Source: Rhodoferax sp.
GTDB lineage: Bacteria > Pseudomonadota > Gammaproteobacteria > Burkholderiales > Burkholderiaceae_C
Direction: 5' to 3'
DNA: 64,000 nucleotides
Assembly (NCBI RefSeq): GCF_025354435.1
Contig: NZ_JANXMU010000019.1
Location: 62,001 to 126,000 of the forward strand
The notes beneath the pieces were generated by a model, which searched no databases, was not told where the DNA came from, and saw only the letters and a list, made by a program, of their open reading frames with translations. Position numbers and translations under genes: made by a program. This document shows positions 1-8,167 of this stretch, one piece after another; within the stretch, counting starts at the first letter, position 1; every line of letters starts with the position of its first letter.

Positions 1-121
1 GATCAGGCTTCCTATGTAAGACGAGTTCATAAGCATTATTAATGAACTCGACTGGCTCAAGACCTAATATTTCCTTGATATGCTTTTTATTTAACTGTTC
101 TTTGTTATTTAGCGTAGTCAT
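1..121 (-). CDS. N-terminus of a DUF4214-domain protein (runs off the left edge)
   Basis: An open frame starts with ATG at 121 on the minus strand and stays open to the left edge, giving about 40 residues. It contains EFINNAYELVLHRKPD, which matches the start of the DUF4214 domain (pattern F-x-N-x-x-Y-x-x-x-L-x-R-x-P-D). In polysaccharide loci this domain is often attached to glycosyltransferases or FkbM-type methyltransferases; the catalytic part here lies outside the window, so the function is open. It is last in the minus-strand capsule operon, and the DNA is as AT-rich as the genes before it. No strong ribosome-binding site is visible. Confidence 0.5.
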   Translation of the reverse strand, partial: MTTLNNKEQLNKKHIKEILGLEPVEFINNAYELVLHRKPD

Positions 122-238
122 ATTTATGATTCAATTCTTGTGTAAATATTTTCTTAACAACTTGGATTATATTTTTAAATAATTTGCTTGGTGTGAAACG
201 TTGCTCTCATGTCATATATTAATATCTCTATTAATATT

Positions 239-1221
239 TTAAATTATTCCATCTTGGCCCCAACGCATACCAAATATATTATTCAAAGATCTAGGTGGAT
301 TTGATACTAATTGCGGTGCACTTGCTTTTCCTATGGCAAACTGCCAAAAATCTAAGTGCGCAATTTCGGGACCCGTATTAATCCAAGGCCTACACTTATA
401 GCTATCGGGTGCTATTATTTTCGCCGAGGTTTTCATGAAGAAATAAGCTTTATCAATAACACTTGACGATATAGCAAGAAATTTCTTTGCAATGTCCGAA
501 CACAACAAGCGATATGTTTTTCACTCGTAAGTTTAATTGAAGAAATATCTTGAGATATTTTAAAAAATACCTCGCCTGATGTGTCATAAGGGTGTGGAGA
601 GAAAAGAACTTCATCAACATCAGAAAAATAATCTTCAATCATATCTTTATGATCATTTATGGAGCAAATAGATCCATCTGCAACCAACGACAAATCGATA
701 GGCATTTGACCAATAAAAATACTATATGTCTTTTGAGGTTCGCCAACTGTGCGAATACCACGCCAAGCCAATGCGGCGCTTAAACTGGCCGCCTCATTCC
801 AAAAAAACTCGTCAAATATTTCAATAGATTCCAGTGCTTGGCGAATGCCGCGATGATTCGTCCTGGCGCTCCAAAATAAGTTCGTACCAAACCGAAGTGG
901 GGAAACTTCAAAATCTAAAGAAGGGATGGCTTTTCTCTCGAGCAAGCTAATCATTGCAGGAGTGAGGCCAAATCCAAGCACCAGGTTTGCGGAGTTTATT
1001 TTCTCAAAATACTTGTCTAACTCTTGGGGTATCGCTGTAGATGTTGCCTTTGCCCATCCGTTAATACCATTCTGTATATCCAGCACTGCTATCAAACCTG
1101 CAGTATCGATATCTCCACCGTCCACATTTGTAAAACTTTCAATACATTGCCAGCCTAATCTTGAAAGAGTGGGCCGTAGCAAGTGCAGCATTAGCTTGCG
1201 ATTACTTGTTGATGACCCCAT
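239..1221 (-). pseudogene. Polysaccharide-locus protein of unknown family, interrupted by a frameshift
   Basis: The frame starts with ATG at 1221 and reads well to about 510, where it slips into a poor tail ending at 433. Another minus-strand frame takes over at about 508 and continues with protein-like sequence (LLCSDIAKKFLAISSSVID) to a stop at 239. Adding one base near 509-511 joins the two into a protein of about 326 residues. I do not recognise the family. The soluble alpha/beta character and position behind a glycosyltransferase suggest a role in capsule synthesis, possibly a GT-B type transferase. The break may be a true mutation, a sequencing error or a programmed shift; the sequence cannot tell which. 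Confidence 0.5.
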
Positions 1222-1358
1222 CCCATTCAGAGCACAGCGATAAAAATCAGTTACAAATACTGCTTATCCACATACTAAAGGGATGTCAATAAGTGGATAT
1301 TCACTAGTTTTAATAGTTTTTGCAGTTTGATATGTCACTTTTGTGCCTCAATATTTTA
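1222..1358. other. Intergenic gap in the capsule operon with a short inverted repeat
   Basis: 137 AT-rich bases separate the glycosyltransferase stop from the next gene. A perfect 7-bp inverted repeat, TATCCAC at 1265-1271 and GTGGATA at 1293-1299, could form a weak stem, but there is no T-run typical of a terminator. No coding sequence is seen. Confidence 0.3.
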
Positions 1359-2627
1359 TTATTTTATCATCTTGCTAGACAGGCCTAATTCTGTTAACAG
1401 TTGACTAGCCGCCCTCTCCCAAGTGGGTATTACATATTTTTTGTAAGATATTCCTTTTGGACTAGAGAGCCATTTCTCTATACTTAATGCCAATGCTTCA
1501 GCATTATCATTGACAAAGAAGCTGATGCCGGGCAAACCTATTTCGCGGAACACCGGTAGATTGCGTGCAAGAACGGGCTTGTGGTGTAACGCAGCCTCAA
1601 TTAGGGGGAGTCCAAAGCCTTCACCCTTCGACGCCATTATCAGACCATTGCATCGCTTATATAGTCCTAATAAACCAATTTCACTAGGACTATCGACCCA
1701 ATACATACGCCTATTTAACTCTGGATGGTTTTGAATACGGTCTATAAAACCATCGATTTTCCAACCTTTCTTACCAGCAATAACTAGTTGGGTAGAGTTG
1801 CCTTTGGCCCACAAGATTTCAAATGCATTGAGGACATCCTCATGACCTTTTCTTGGTTCGAGGGTGCCAACCATTAATACTACTTTGCCCGAGCCAAGTG
1901 ATAATTTATTGAGACTCTCTTCTATACCTTGGGTTTCATTTTTAGAAGGTTCTACCGCATCAGCACCCAGTTTGATTATGTGACTAGCCATCGATGTTTT
2001 GCCAACACAGGAAACTCCCCATTTTTGGGTTGTCCAAGTATTTAAGTCCATTTGAACTGTCCGTGATATACAAACAACGTCATCTGCCAGCACAGCTATG
2101 GTCCGCAACCAACGGGCTAAATAGTAGGTATTACGCGGGTTAAACCAGTCCGGATGCAGTACAGGTAAAAGGTCATACACCATAAAAACGAGGCGCACTC
2201 CTTGTCGCTTCCAAGCTAGCAAGTCGGCTATGCGGCTATGCACTATGCGCGCAGCTAGGTCGAGACCAAAAAATATATCACCTTCTTTTACCTGTACGGT
2301 CGAAGCTAATGATTTTGCTTCAGTAAGTACAGTGTAGTTTTCTAAAAAATCAGACTGGATATATTGATAGCCTTGACTTTTGCTAGCTGCTATAGGTAAT
2401 ACTTGGTAGCCATTTGGGGGATTTAATAAAAGCTGCTTGTAAATATTGCGAACTACGCGCTGAATACCTGTACGCGCATCACTTAACACAATTACTGACA
2501 CATCGACCAACAGCTGATGTGGGGAAGTTTTATCAAGTTTTGGTTGTAACTTTAAACCTGAAAACTGATTACGCCAATAATTTGGCGGTAATAGCTGGAG
2601 TGCTATACGCTGTAAAACCTGCGTCAT
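1359..2627 (-). CDS. Glycosyltransferase family 4 (GT-B fold)
   Basis: A 422-residue protein with the two-domain GT-B layout. The C-terminal half carries the GT4 signature: GTLEPRKG near residue 255 at the start of the nucleotide-sugar domain, and EGFGLPLIEAA near 345, which supplies the E-x7-E motif that binds the nucleotide sugar. The N-terminal half contains DARTGIQRVVRNI, common in transferases that add mannose- or rhamnose-like sugars in O-antigen and capsule loci. It probably adds one sugar of the exported polysaccharide on the cytoplasmic face of the inner membrane; the substrate cannot be read. It lies 12 bases after the KpsT-like ATPase on the same strand, so co-transcription is likely. 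The DNA is AT-rich, suggesting horizontal exchange. Confidence 0.85.
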   Translation of the reverse strand: MTQVLQRIALQLLPPNYWRNQFSGLKLQPKLDKTSPHQLLVDVSVIVLSDARTGIQRVVRNIYKQLLLNPPNGYQVLPIAASKSQGYQYIQSDFLENYTVLTEAKSLASTVQVKEGDIFFGLDLAARIVHSRIADLLAWKRQGVRLVFMVYDLLPVLHPDWFNPRNTYYLARWLRTIAVLADDVVCISRTVQMDLNTWTTQKWGVSCVGKTSMASHIIKLGADAVEPSKNETQGIEESLNKLSLGSGKVVLMVGTLEPRKGHEDVLNAFEILWAKGNSTQLVIAGKKGWKIDGFIDRIQNHPELNRRMYWVDSPSEIGLLGLYKRCNGLIMASKGEGFGLPLIEAALHHKPVLARNLPVFREIGLPGISFFVNDNAEALALSIEKWLSSPKGISYKKYVIPTWERAASQLLTELGLSSKMIK

Positions 2628-2639
2628 GGTAGAAATGAG

Positions 2640-3296
2640 TTATTCTGCAGCATGCTCAGTATAGAAGGCAAAAGCTTCATCTACGTTTGTAAACGTTGTT
2701 AAGCTGCCTTTTACGAGTACTGCCGCATGCTGGCAGTGTTCTCGTACGTAGCCGGGATCGTGCGATACAAGAATCAGTGCACGGTCTTTGCGTTTTTCAA
2801 ATAGCTCAATGCGACATTTTTCGTGAAACCGGGCATCACCTACTGCCACGATTTCATCAATTAAAAAACAATCAAACTCAATAACCATAGAGATGGCAAA
2901 AGCTAACCTGGCACGCATACCGGATGAATACGACTTCACTGGTTCGCGCAGGTAGCGGCCTAACTCTGAAAATTCTTCTACATAAGGAATTTTGTCTTCG
3001 GTGCTAGTATCGTAGACTCGGCATATAAACCGCAGATTATCTAGTCCGGTCAATGTGCCTTGAAATGCACCGCCAAACGCAATAGGCCAAGAGACACTCA
3101 TTGTCCGGCTAACATGGCCAGAAGTCGGCCGCTCAGCACCACTGACCATACGAATTAACGTTGATTTTCCAGAACCATTGCGTCCTAAGATACCTACCTT
3201 CTCTCCACGAGCGACTTGTAAATTAATACCATTAAGTACTGTGGCCGGACCATGCCGCGTAGGATAACATTTAACTACGTTAGTAAGTTCAATCAT
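2640..3296 (-). CDS. kpsT: Capsule polysaccharide ABC exporter, ATPase subunit (KpsT/CtrD/BexA type)
   Basis: A 218-residue ATPase matching the short KpsT-type subunits, which lack the carbohydrate-binding C-terminal extension of Wzt. Walker A is GRNGSGKST (about residue 37), the ABC signature is YSSGMRARLAF (about 122) and Walker B ends in FLIDEI (about 142), followed by the D-loop-like VGDARF and the H-loop in LVSHD. It powers export of lipid-linked polysaccharide through the KpsM channel. Its ATG overlaps the kpsM stop (3293-3296), which indicates translational coupling. Confidence 0.93.
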   Translation of the reverse strand: MIELTNVVKCYPTRHGPATVLNGINLQVARGEKVGILGRNGSGKSTLIRMVSGAERPTSGHVSRTMSVSWPIAFGGAFQGTLTGLDNLRFICRVYDTSTEDKIPYVEEFSELGRYLREPVKSYSSGMRARLAFAISMVIEFDCFLIDEIVAVGDARFHEKCRIELFEKRKDRALILVSHDPGYVREHCQHAAVLVKGSLTTFTNVDEAFAFYTEHAAE

Positions 3297-4084
3297 TCAG
3301 GTGCTACCCGGCGGCTGATATAGCGCTCTTGTGCAAAACCAAAAAGTGTAAGAACCAGACAAATACTTGCCATGTAAGCTATGTCGTAATGGGCATGCAC
3401 AGTAGAGCCAAAGTATCCTTCACGCAGCAACTCAACCCCATGTACCATTGGAAGAAGTAAAACCACTTCCTGCGCAATTGGCGGCAGCCAGTCCACCATA
3501 AATGCAGCTCCAGACAGAGGGAACAGAAGATACATAGCAGGATGCCAAAGTTTTTCGACTATTTCGGAGCGCTCACTTAATGACCCAACCAATATAGCGA
3601 TCGAGCTGCCAAACCAAGCCAACATCAACCAGGCAAATAAAACCTGTAATATATTTTCTGGTGGTTTTATCCAGCCAATAGTGGTAAATACCAATCCTAG
3701 TACAACAAAAGAAATGCCTGCGCCCATCGCCTCAAGTACAAGACGCGATAGAAAAACATCAATAACTTTCACATTGCGGTGGTACATCAACGCCAAGTTG
3801 GGTGTAATTGCCCCAACTGTACGGCTCGGCATATTACGCCAGAGTAAAACTGAAGAGTAACCCGTTAATGCAAATGCCACGATTGGAATATTAGATCCGT
3901 GGGTTGCTTTTGCTGCTGTCCATAGTGCGGTAACACCTAACGTGAACATCATGGGTTCAACGAAGAGCCACAAAAAACCGATGTTGTGCCGACCATAGCG
4001 CGTTAAGACTTCGCGCATCAAGAGTGCGCCGATTACCCGAATTTGGATTGCGAATGAACGCCGTAAAGAAGTGCTAGTTGTCAC
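3293..4084 (-). CDS. kpsM: Capsule polysaccharide ABC exporter, permease subunit (KpsM/CtrC/BexB type)
   Basis: A 263-residue ABC-2 type permease with about six hydrophobic segments. The N-terminal stretch LMREVLTRYGRHNIGFLW, ahead of the first membrane segment, is typical of KpsM and Wzm proteins. It forms the inner-membrane channel paired with the following ATPase. The start used is GTG at 4084, preceded by an AAAGG ribosome-binding site about 9 bases upstream. The gene lies 11 bases after the KpsE-like gene and overlaps kpsT by 4 bases, giving the kpsE-kpsM-kpsT order. Confidence 0.92.
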   Translation of the reverse strand: MTTSTSLRRSFAIQIRVIGALLMREVLTRYGRHNIGFLWLFVEPMMFTLGVTALWTAAKATHGSNIPIVAFALTGYSSVLLWRNMPSRTVGAITPNLALMYHRNVKVIDVFLSRLVLEAMGAGISFVVLGLVFTTIGWIKPPENILQVLFAWLMLAWFGSSIAILVGSLSERSEIVEKLWHPAMYLLFPLSGAAFMVDWLPPIAQEVVLLLPMVHGVELLREGYFGSTVHAHYDIAYMASICLVLTLFGFAQERYISRRVAPE

Positions 4085-4095
4085 TGTGCTTACCT

Positions 4096-5244
4096 TTAGT
4101 CTTGATGCTCACGCACACCTGCCAGCAGCATTGTCAGGATGGACCATGTAATCAGCCCTATTAGTAGAGTCGCCAAAATGCTGCGCACGCGGCGGGGTTC
4201 GGTGGCTACATCGGGCAGACTAGCTTGCACGATGCGCTCCAGGTAGAATTGTTTACGTTGGGCATCATTGCGGGCTTGTTCTAGCGAGGCCATGGCGGCA
4301 CCTAGTTGCTTGTCGGCAAACAGGCGCTCCAGTGACAGGCGTTCGTAGTCCGCCGAGGTATTGGATAGAGACTGACCGCCGTCGCCCGCTACCTTGGCGG
4401 TCTCGCTATTGATTTCAGACTGCAGGGTGTCCACGCGTTTTTGCAGGCTGGGAATTTGGGGGTTGTCGGGAGTGAGCGCCCGGATCTGCACGAGTTGGGT
4501 TTTGGTGGAAATCAGCTCGTCTTGCAGTTTGGAAACCAATTGCAACTGCAGGGCCGATTGGCGTTCTGGGTCAAATACGCCTTTTTGGCCCCGAAACTTG
4601 GACACTGCCAGTGTGGCCGCTTTAGCTTTGGCCTCGGCAATGTCCACTTCCGCCGTAGCGAACTTGATCATGTCTTGCCGACCCCGTTCGTTGAGCTGGT
4701 TGACCAGCCTTTCGCTCAATTCAAGCAGCTTTTCGTTGATGCGGTGCGCATCTGCTGCGGTGTAGGCATAGGCCTTCAAGGTGGAGATGGAAGACGACGC
4801 ATCGACTTCGACATTTATGTGCTTTTGGTAATAGTGGTGCAGGGCTTCGAAGTTTTCATCCGTGCCCAAGGGGGCAAAGCGGCTAAAAATATCGACGCTA
4901 GGGCTGCCGTAGATGTTGGTCAGGCCGAAGGATGCGTTGAGCTGCTTGAGCGCGTCACGCGATGTGATGTAGTCATGTACGGAATAGGTGTCGTCTGCAG
5001 AGCGGCTAAACCCAGCCCCTTGCAGTAGGGCACCAATGCCCGCCGAGGCTTGTTTTTGCGGGCTGCGCACCACAAAACGTGATTCAGAGATGTAGACGTC
5101 TGACGCAATAAGCCCAAAGTACAGCACGGCTAATGCGGTCGGGAGTAGTACGGTGGCCGCAAATAACTTGTTAATGCCTTTGATGCGTGCGACCAGGCTA
5201 CGGGATGGTTGCTTGCCGGAGAGTGTGGGGGTGGATTCAGTCAC
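4096..5244 (-). CDS. kpsE: Capsule export inner-membrane polysaccharide co-polymerase (KpsE/CtrB/BexC type)
   Basis: A 382-residue protein with a membrane segment near residues 30-50 (LFAATVLLPTALAVLYFGLI), a long periplasmic region with coiled-coil heptads (about 190-330), a PDVATEPRR-type motif just before a second membrane segment and a short C-terminus. This topology is that of KpsE/CtrB, which links the ABC exporter to an outer-membrane Wza/KpsD-type channel. No such outer-membrane gene is in the window. The start is GTG at 5244; no good Shine-Dalgarno is seen and no nearby ATG competes. It is the first gene of the operon, so the promoter should lie in 5245-5617. Its codon use is more GC-rich than the genes downstream. 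Confidence 0.88.
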   Translation of the reverse strand: MTESTPTLSGKQPSRSLVARIKGINKLFAATVLLPTALAVLYFGLIASDVYISESRFVVRSPQKQASAGIGALLQGAGFSRSADDTYSVHDYITSRDALKQLNASFGLTNIYGSPSVDIFSRFAPLGTDENFEALHHYYQKHINVEVDASSSISTLKAYAYTAADAHRINEKLLELSERLVNQLNERGRQDMIKFATAEVDIAEAKAKAATLAVSKFRGQKGVFDPERQSALQLQLVSKLQDELISTKTQLVQIRALTPDNPQIPSLQKRVDTLQSEINSETAKVAGDGGQSLSNTSADYERLSLERLFADKQLGAAMASLEQARNDAQRKQFYLERIVQASLPDVATEPRRVRSILATLLIGLITWSILTMLLAGVREHQD

Positions 5245-5617
5245 TGAGGGGATTTGTTAGCTATAAGTAGATGCATAGTCTGCGCCGGGCACCATTTGGG
5301 CACTCATATTAACTTAGCTAGGTATATGCGCGTAGTTGTGTTTCCGCCCTGCGAAGGGTCTTTACCCTCTTTACCCAGGTGGCTGCCGCGGTGCAACCTT
5401 ATCAAAACCCTGGCGAAGTAAAGTTCATTTTATTCGGTAGAAACATCTATACAAGTCCCGCATCTTAAGCGCACAAGTTGCTTGCGCAGCCCAATACGGT
5501 GCACTATCACAACGCCAGAAGTTGAAACTTCCTTCCTTTGTAGTAAGGACGCTAAACCTTGTGGGATGCAGGCCACTAAGCCTGCTAGCGAACAGACGGG
5601 CTGCTATTCTTCACTCC
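5245..5617. other. Divergent intergenic region upstream of the capsule operon
   Basis: 373 bases without a convincing gene. It must hold the promoter of the minus-strand capsule operon and that of the plus-strand holin-like gene. I found neither a JUMPstart/ops element nor a clear -35/-10 pair. A GAAGGGT-CTTT-ACCCTC hairpin lies near 5357-5373. The stretch near 5312-5340 (TTAGCTAGGTATATGCGCG) resembles half of the dispersed repeat seen elsewhere in the window. Confidence 0.4.
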
Positions 5618-5950
5618 ATGAAACTTATCTTTAAATGGCTGCTCAGCGCGGCCGCATTGCTTCTGGTGGCCCATCTCTACAGCGGGGTGCAGGTGCATAA
5701 CTTCACTGCCGCACTGATCGCCTCGCTGGTGATTGGTCTGCTTAACACGGTGCTACGGCCGGTGCTGGTGGTGTTGACGCTACCGGTCACCATCCTCACG
5801 CTGGGGCTGTTCTTGTTTGTGGTGAACGCGCTGATGTTCTGGTCTGCCTCGGGCCTGCTGGCGGGCTTTCATGTGACCGGGTTTGCTGCGGCTTTGATTG
5901 GCTCGCTGCTGTATTCGGCCCTGGGCATCGTCATCGACTCAGTTGTTTGA
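5618..5950 (+). CDS. Phage-holin-like family membrane protein (DUF360/YvlD type)
   Basis: A 110-residue integral membrane protein with four hydrophobic segments. The N-terminus MKLIFKWLLSAAALLLVAHL and the central IGLLNTVLRPVLVVLTLPV are characteristic of the YvlD/Phage_holin_4_2 family, whose physiological role is unknown despite the phage name. I chose ATG at 5618 because family members begin with this segment; upstream in-frame codons are not membrane-like. Its 3-prime end overlaps the end of the convergent protease gene by 12 bases. Confidence 0.85.
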   Translation: MKLIFKWLLSAAALLLVAHLYSGVQVHNFTAALIASLVIGLLNTVLRPVLVVLTLPVTILTLGLFLFVVNALMFWSASGLLAGFHVTGFAAALIGSLLYSALGIVIDSVV

Positions 5951-7525
5951 TTTGTCCAGTGCTTGCTCTATGAGCAGGGCCTGGATTTGCCGCGTGCGGG
6001 TGTCGATGATGGAGGCTTCGATGTCATCCATCGGCCCGCTGCCGGTTGGCGGCTTGCGCACATAGTCTTGCGCGGCGCGAAAGCGGTCCATCGCCCCGGC
6101 GTAGTCCAGCCGGGCTACCTGGGCTTCGGCTTCGGCGCGGATCGCCCGCAATGCCTGGCCTTGGGCTGTGTAGGCGGTGGCGAGTAGTTGCCAGGCCGTG
6201 CCATCGCGTGGGTGCAGTGCCACCCAAGGCTGCAAGCGGGCAATCGCGTCGGGTGCCTGGCCCATGCGGGTGCGCACTTGCGAGCCCAGCACCAGCTCAG
6301 GCCGACCCGGCGCTTGCAGGTTCAGCAAGGCGGCGGTTGCGGCCACATCGCCTGCGCCCCATTCAATCTCGGCGGCCAGCAGGCTGCTGATGCGCGCCAA
6401 CGCGGGGTCGGTGGTGGTCAAGGCCTGCAGCCGGGCAACCAGGTTGCGGGCCATGGCAAAGTCGCGCTGGTGCAGGGCCGACAAGGCCCCGGCGTACAGC
6501 ACGCCGACACTGCGCACGTCCACGGCCGGGCCGGTGGGGTGCACGGCCTTGGCTTCGGCCACCCAGGCGCGCAGCATGTCTACGCCGGGGTTGGCCAGCA
6601 CGCGGGCGCGGGCGGCCATCATGGCGTGCAGGGCGCTGGGCGGGGCGTGCACGGGGCGTGCATCCAGGGCCTGGCGCGACTGCATGTCGGCAATCCGCTC
6701 GGTGGTCAGCGGGTGGGTGCGCAGGTAGGGCAGCGAGCCGTTGTCGCCGATGCGCGAAGCCTGCTGCAGCTTTTCGAACATGCTGACGAAACCGATGGGA
6801 TCAAAACCTGCCTGGGTCATCACGCCGTAGCCGATGCGGTCAGCCTCGCGCTCCATGTCGCGCGAGAAGTTGAGCTGGTTTTGCATTGCCGCGGCCTGCC
6901 CGCCTATGACCACGGCATTGGCTGCATCCGGGCTTTTGCTGGCGGCCAGCACACCCAGAATCATGGCCCCGATCATCCACGGCATGGCTTTGCTTTGCGA
7001 CTCCATCATCCGCGAAATATGCCGCTGGGTGACGTGGCTGAGCTCGTGCCCCAGCACCGAGGCCAGCTCGTCCGGGCTGGTGACCACGCCCACCAGGCCC
7101 AGGTGCAGACCTAGGTAGCCGCCGGGCAGGGCGAAGGCGTTGATGGTGCGGTCGGCACCCATCAGCACCTCCCAGGCGAAGCGCTGGTCGAGTTCTTCGG
7201 TGAGTTCGCCGCGCTGGCGGGCGGCTGTGAGCAGGGGTTGCCAGATGCTTTGCACGTATTCAACCAGCACCGGGTCGTCCACGTAGTCGGGGTCGCGGTA
7301 GATCTCGCGGGCGATGCGCTCACCCAGGCGGCGTTCGGCGCTGGTGGTCATGCTGCTGCCGTCGCCCAAGCTGGGCAGCTGGGCGGCGGGGGTAGCCCGC
7401 GCCTGTGCCATAGCCGTCTGCGGGCCCAGGGCCATGCTTGCTATTAATATAAGAGCTATAGGCGTATGAGTTACCTGCGCCAGAGCCTTATTTCTTATAA
7501 ATTTAAATGTCAAGATGAGTTCCAT
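5939..7525 (-). CDS. Periplasmic M48 family metalloprotease with TPR region (BepA/YfgC-like)
   Basis: About 528 residues from ATG 7525, with a signal peptide ending near TAMAQA. The zinc site HELSHVTQRH (HExxH) lies near residue 155 and the third ligand is in EREADRIGYGVM. The C-terminal half looks like TPR helices, as in BepA, which folds or degrades outer-membrane proteins such as LptD and BamA substrates. The signal-peptide region (FIRNKALAQV through ALILIAS) is encoded by a copy of the dispersed repeat at 7438-7506. An upstream in-frame start at 7552 is possible but would lengthen the signal peptide unusually. The gene is divergent from moaC. Confidence 0.9.
   Translation of the reverse strand: MELILTFKFIRNKALAQVTHTPIALILIASMALGPQTAMAQARATPAAQLPSLGDGSSMTTSAERRLGERIAREIYRDPDYVDDPVLVEYVQSIWQPLLTAARQRGELTEELDQRFAWEVLMGADRTINAFALPGGYLGLHLGLVGVVTSPDELASVLGHELSHVTQRHISRMMESQSKAMPWMIGAMILGVLAASKSPDAANAVVIGGQAAAMQNQLNFSRDMEREADRIGYGVMTQAGFDPIGFVSMFEKLQQASRIGDNGSLPYLRTHPLTTERIADMQSRQALDARPVHAPPSALHAMMAARARVLANPGVDMLRAWVAEAKAVHPTGPAVDVRSVGVLYAGALSALHQRDFAMARNLVARLQALTTTDPALARISSLLAAEIEWGAGDVAATAALLNLQAPGRPELVLGSQVRTRMGQAPDAIARLQPWVALHPRDGTAWQLLATAYTAQGQALRAIRAEAEAQVARLDYAGAMDRFRAAQDYVRKPPTGSGPMDDIEASIIDTRTRQIQALLIEQALDKSNN
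7438..7506 (-). repeat. Dispersed palindromic repeat, copy A (inside the M48 protease signal peptide)
   Basis: On the minus strand this copy reads TTTATAAGAAATAAGGCTC at one end and ATTAATAGCAAG at the other, with GCGCAGG in the middle. It is translated as FIRNKALAQV...IALILIAS. The same frame is used by copies B and H in other genes. Confidence 0.75.
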
Positions 7526-7605
7526 GGGCGAGTGCTGCGGCCAACGGTCCATCCGTATGATGCAGCTCTGCCATAAACGTTCAGTAAATCCAGATTGTGA
7601 TCCGC

Positions 7606-8094
7606 ATGCCTACCCTGACCCATTTTGACGCACACGGCCAAGCCCACATGGTCGATGTGGCCGCCAAAGCCCACACCCACCGCACGGCAGTCGCCACCGG
7701 CCGCATCGAGATGCTGTCCGCCACGCTGGCCCTGATAGAGAGCGGCACGGCCAAAAAAGGCGATGTGCTGGGCATTGCACGCATTGCCGGCATCCAGGCG
7801 GCCAAGAAGACCAGTGATCTGGTGCCCTTGTGCCATCCTTTGGCGTTAACCCGGGTGGCGCTGGACTTTGCGTTGGTGCCGGAGCCCGCCGCCGTGGTGT
7901 GCACCGCCACCGTGGAAACCGTAGGCCCCACCGGCGTGGAGATGGAGGCCCTGTGCGCTGTACAAATCGCCCTGCTGACCATCTACGATATGTGCAAGGC
8001 GGTAGACCGCGGCATGGTCGTGCAGGGCGTGCGGGTGGTGGAAAAGCACGGCGGCAAGTCGGGTAGTTTTGTGGCGCAGTCGGCATCTACATAG
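7606..8094 (+). CDS. moaC: Cyclic pyranopterin monophosphate synthase MoaC
   Basis: A 162-residue protein of normal MoaC length. It contains the invariant [13 protein letters not shown] (about residue 65), the TGVEMEAL segment (about 108) and [10 protein letters not shown] near the C-terminus, which form the active site converting the cyclic GTP-derived intermediate to cyclic pyranopterin monophosphate in molybdenum cofactor synthesis. ATG 7606 is preferred over an in-frame GTG at 7597 because family members start just before the TH-F-D segment; neither has a strong ribosome-binding site. No other moa gene is in the window. Confidence 0.95.
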   Translation: MPTLTHFDAHGQAHMVDVAAKAHTHRTAVATGRIEMLSATLALIESGTAKKGDVLGIARIAGIQAAKKTSDLVPLCHPLALTRVALDFALVPEPAAVVCTATVETVGPTGVEMEALCAVQIALLTIYDMCKAVDRGMVVQGVRVVEKHGGKSGSFVAQSAST

Positions 8095-8167
8095 CCGCTG
8101 CTGCTGGCGACACGGCCACCAAAGTGTCTGGTATTCTGTTACAAATTTCTACCGCCAGAGGCTCCCT

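Noticed and set aside
5312-5340. Extra copy of the dispersed repeat upstream of the capsule operon
   Set aside because: Only half of the core words match; too short to call without a profile search.
5245-5617. JUMPstart/ops element upstream of the capsule operon
   Set aside because: No GGCGGTAGCGTG-like word is present on the minus strand.
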